A stretch of 5,635 bases of DNA from NCBI GenBank assembly GCA_030630425.1, contig DAOVNB010000052.1, forward strand, positions 1 through 5,635. The letters are read 5' to 3'. Below the pieces are notes generated by a model. That model saw only the letters and a program-made list of their open reading frames with translations. It was not told where the DNA came from and ran no database searches. Below are positions 4,668 to 5,635 of this stretch, piece by piece; within the stretch, counting starts at the first letter, position 1, and the number at the start of each line of letters is the position of its first letter. Origin of the DNA: an archaeon. GTDB lineage: Archaea; EX4484-52; B79-G9. A program made the translations under genes and the position numbers.

Positions 4668-5635
4668 TTCTTTTTTATCCTGAATCCTAAATCCGAATCT
4701 TCTACAATATATCCTTTTTCTTCTATCTTTTTTCTAAAATCATCTGCAGAATCCCACTCCTTTGATTTTCGCGCATCTTCCCGTTTTTTGGCAAGGGAGA
4801 GAATCTCTTTAGGTATCTTCTCTTCTCTTTTTGATAAAATGCCAAGAACGCCTGCAAATTCATTATATAGTGCAAGAATTTCCTCAAGAACTTTTCTGTT
4901 TTTTGCAACAGCCAGATATTTGTTTGCTCTGTATGAAAGCTCATGAAACACTTTTACAGCTTCAGGATTGTTAAGATCATCTGCAAGTGCTTCTTTGAAT
5001 TTTTTTTGCATGCCTGGAAGTGCTTCAAGCATTTTTTCGTCTTCAGGGTATTCTTTTTTTCCTGATTCTTTAAGCGCGAATTCAAGGTTTTCAAAGGTTT
5101 CTTTTAATTTAAGGTAATTGTTCTTCGCATTCTCTGCAAAATCATTTGTATAATCAAGTTTTTTCCGATAGTGAGTTGAAATAAACATGTATCGTACAAC
5201 ATCTTCGCTGAATTTATCGACAATTTCGGGAAGCGTGAAAAAATTTCCTTTTGACTTGCTCATCTTCTCGCCATTAACAAGTAGATGCTCGCCATGAACC
5301 CAGTATTTGACAAATGGCTTTCCTGTAGCGCCTTCGGACTGCGCTATTTCGTTTTCGTGATGAGGAAATATCAAATCAACACCTCCGGTATGAAAATCAA
5401 TAGTCTCATCAAGATTATCCATTGCCATTACAGAACATTCAATATGCCATCCGGGACGAATCTTGCCCCAAGGGCTTTCATAGTATATCCCTCTTTCAAT
5501 CTCATCTTCAGTGGATTTTTTAAGAAGTGCAAAATCCTGAGGGTTGTCTTTCTCGTATTCATCAACATCAACTGAGGCCCCTATTTTTATGTTGTCAAGG
5601 TCGATTTTTGAAAGCTTGCCGTAATCTTTGAAAGA
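4664..5635 (-). CDS. cysS: Cysteinyl-tRNA synthetase, C-terminal two thirds (5' end outside the window)
   Basis: The 323 residues visible are in frame to the window edge; the family's usual length of about 460 implies that some 140 N-terminal residues, with the HIGH motif, are missing on the right. The class I enzyme charges tRNA-Cys with cysteine in the cytoplasm. Seen here: [25 protein letters not shown], the zinc ligands Cys in RPGWHIECS and His/Glu in [12 protein letters not shown] (C67, H92 and E96 of the visible part, equivalent to C209, H234 and E238 of E. coli), the KMSKS loop ([12 protein letters not shown]), the helical DALR anticodon-binding region, and the standard C-terminal end ...[20 protein letters not shown]. 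An internal ATG at 5428 is not the start, because conserved residues continue upstream. The stop overlaps the desulfurase stub by 4 bases, as in an operon. Confidence 0.96.
   Translation of the reverse strand, partial: SFKDYGKLSKIDLDNIKIGASVDVDEYEKDNPQDFALLKKSTEDEIERGIYYESPWGKIRPGWHIECSVMAMDNLDETIDFHTGGVDLIFPHHENEIAQSEGATGKPFVKYWVHGEHLLVNGEKMSKSKGNFFTLPEIVDKFSEDVVRYMFISTHYRKKLDYTNDFAENAKNNYLKLKETFENLEFALKESGKKEYPEDEKMLEALPGMQKKFKEALADDLNNPEAVKVFHELSYRANKYLAVAKNRKVLEEILALYNEFAGVLGILSKREEKIPKEILSLAKKREDARKSKEWDSADDFRKKIEEKGYIVEDSDLGFRIKKK

Noticed and set aside
1..5635. CRISPR array, transposase or attachment-site repeats
   Set aside because: No regularly spaced repeats, no transposase-like protein, and no visible direct repeat of the tRNA-Cys 3' end elsewhere in the window.

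Overview
The window most likely comes from an AT-rich archaeon, possibly of the DPANN type; the lineage is an inference. The gene cut at the left edge encodes the C-terminus of an NcsA/TtuA-type tRNA 2-thiolation enzyme. Several genes have archaeal-style TATA boxes about 26 bases before a plausible transcription start, and several have GGTGA-type ribosome binding sites. The metK gene is of the ordinary bacterial family, not the diverged archaeal one, so some gene exchange is likely. A bacterium with AT-rich promoters is not fully excluded.

Layout from left to right. Positions 2-301 (+) hold the end of ncsA. Positions 302-490 hold only weak short reading frames. Positions 491-595 (-) hold a small antitoxin-tail-like protein, downstream of a 201-residue RNase H-fold-like protein (655-1260, -). 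A tRNA-Cys(GCA) with an encoded CCA end lies at 1374-1448 (-). A 107-residue beta-rich orphan protein (1554-1877, +) runs away from the tRNA and converges on a zinc-ribbon membrane protein (1894-2421, -). That gene diverges from a metal-dependent amidohydrolase (2479-3297, +), which ends 2 bases from the end of metK (3300-4463, -). Two tandem hairpins lie at this convergent junction. Behind metK, on the same strand, is a 27-codon stub matching the N-terminus of a SufS-type cysteine desulfurase (4584-4667), overlapping by 4 bases the end of cysS (4664 to beyond the right edge, -).

Several genes share a sulfur or cysteine theme: NcsA (tRNA thiolation), tRNA-Cys, CysRS, MetK (S-adenosylmethionine) and the cysteine desulfurase remnant. 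Only cysS and the stub look like one former operon; the rest are separate units in opposing orientations. The most informative observations are the truncated desulfurase, the hairpin pair that reaches into the amidohydrolase coding region, the zinc-ribbon/voltage-sensor-like membrane protein, and the bacterial-type metK in an archaeal-looking setting.
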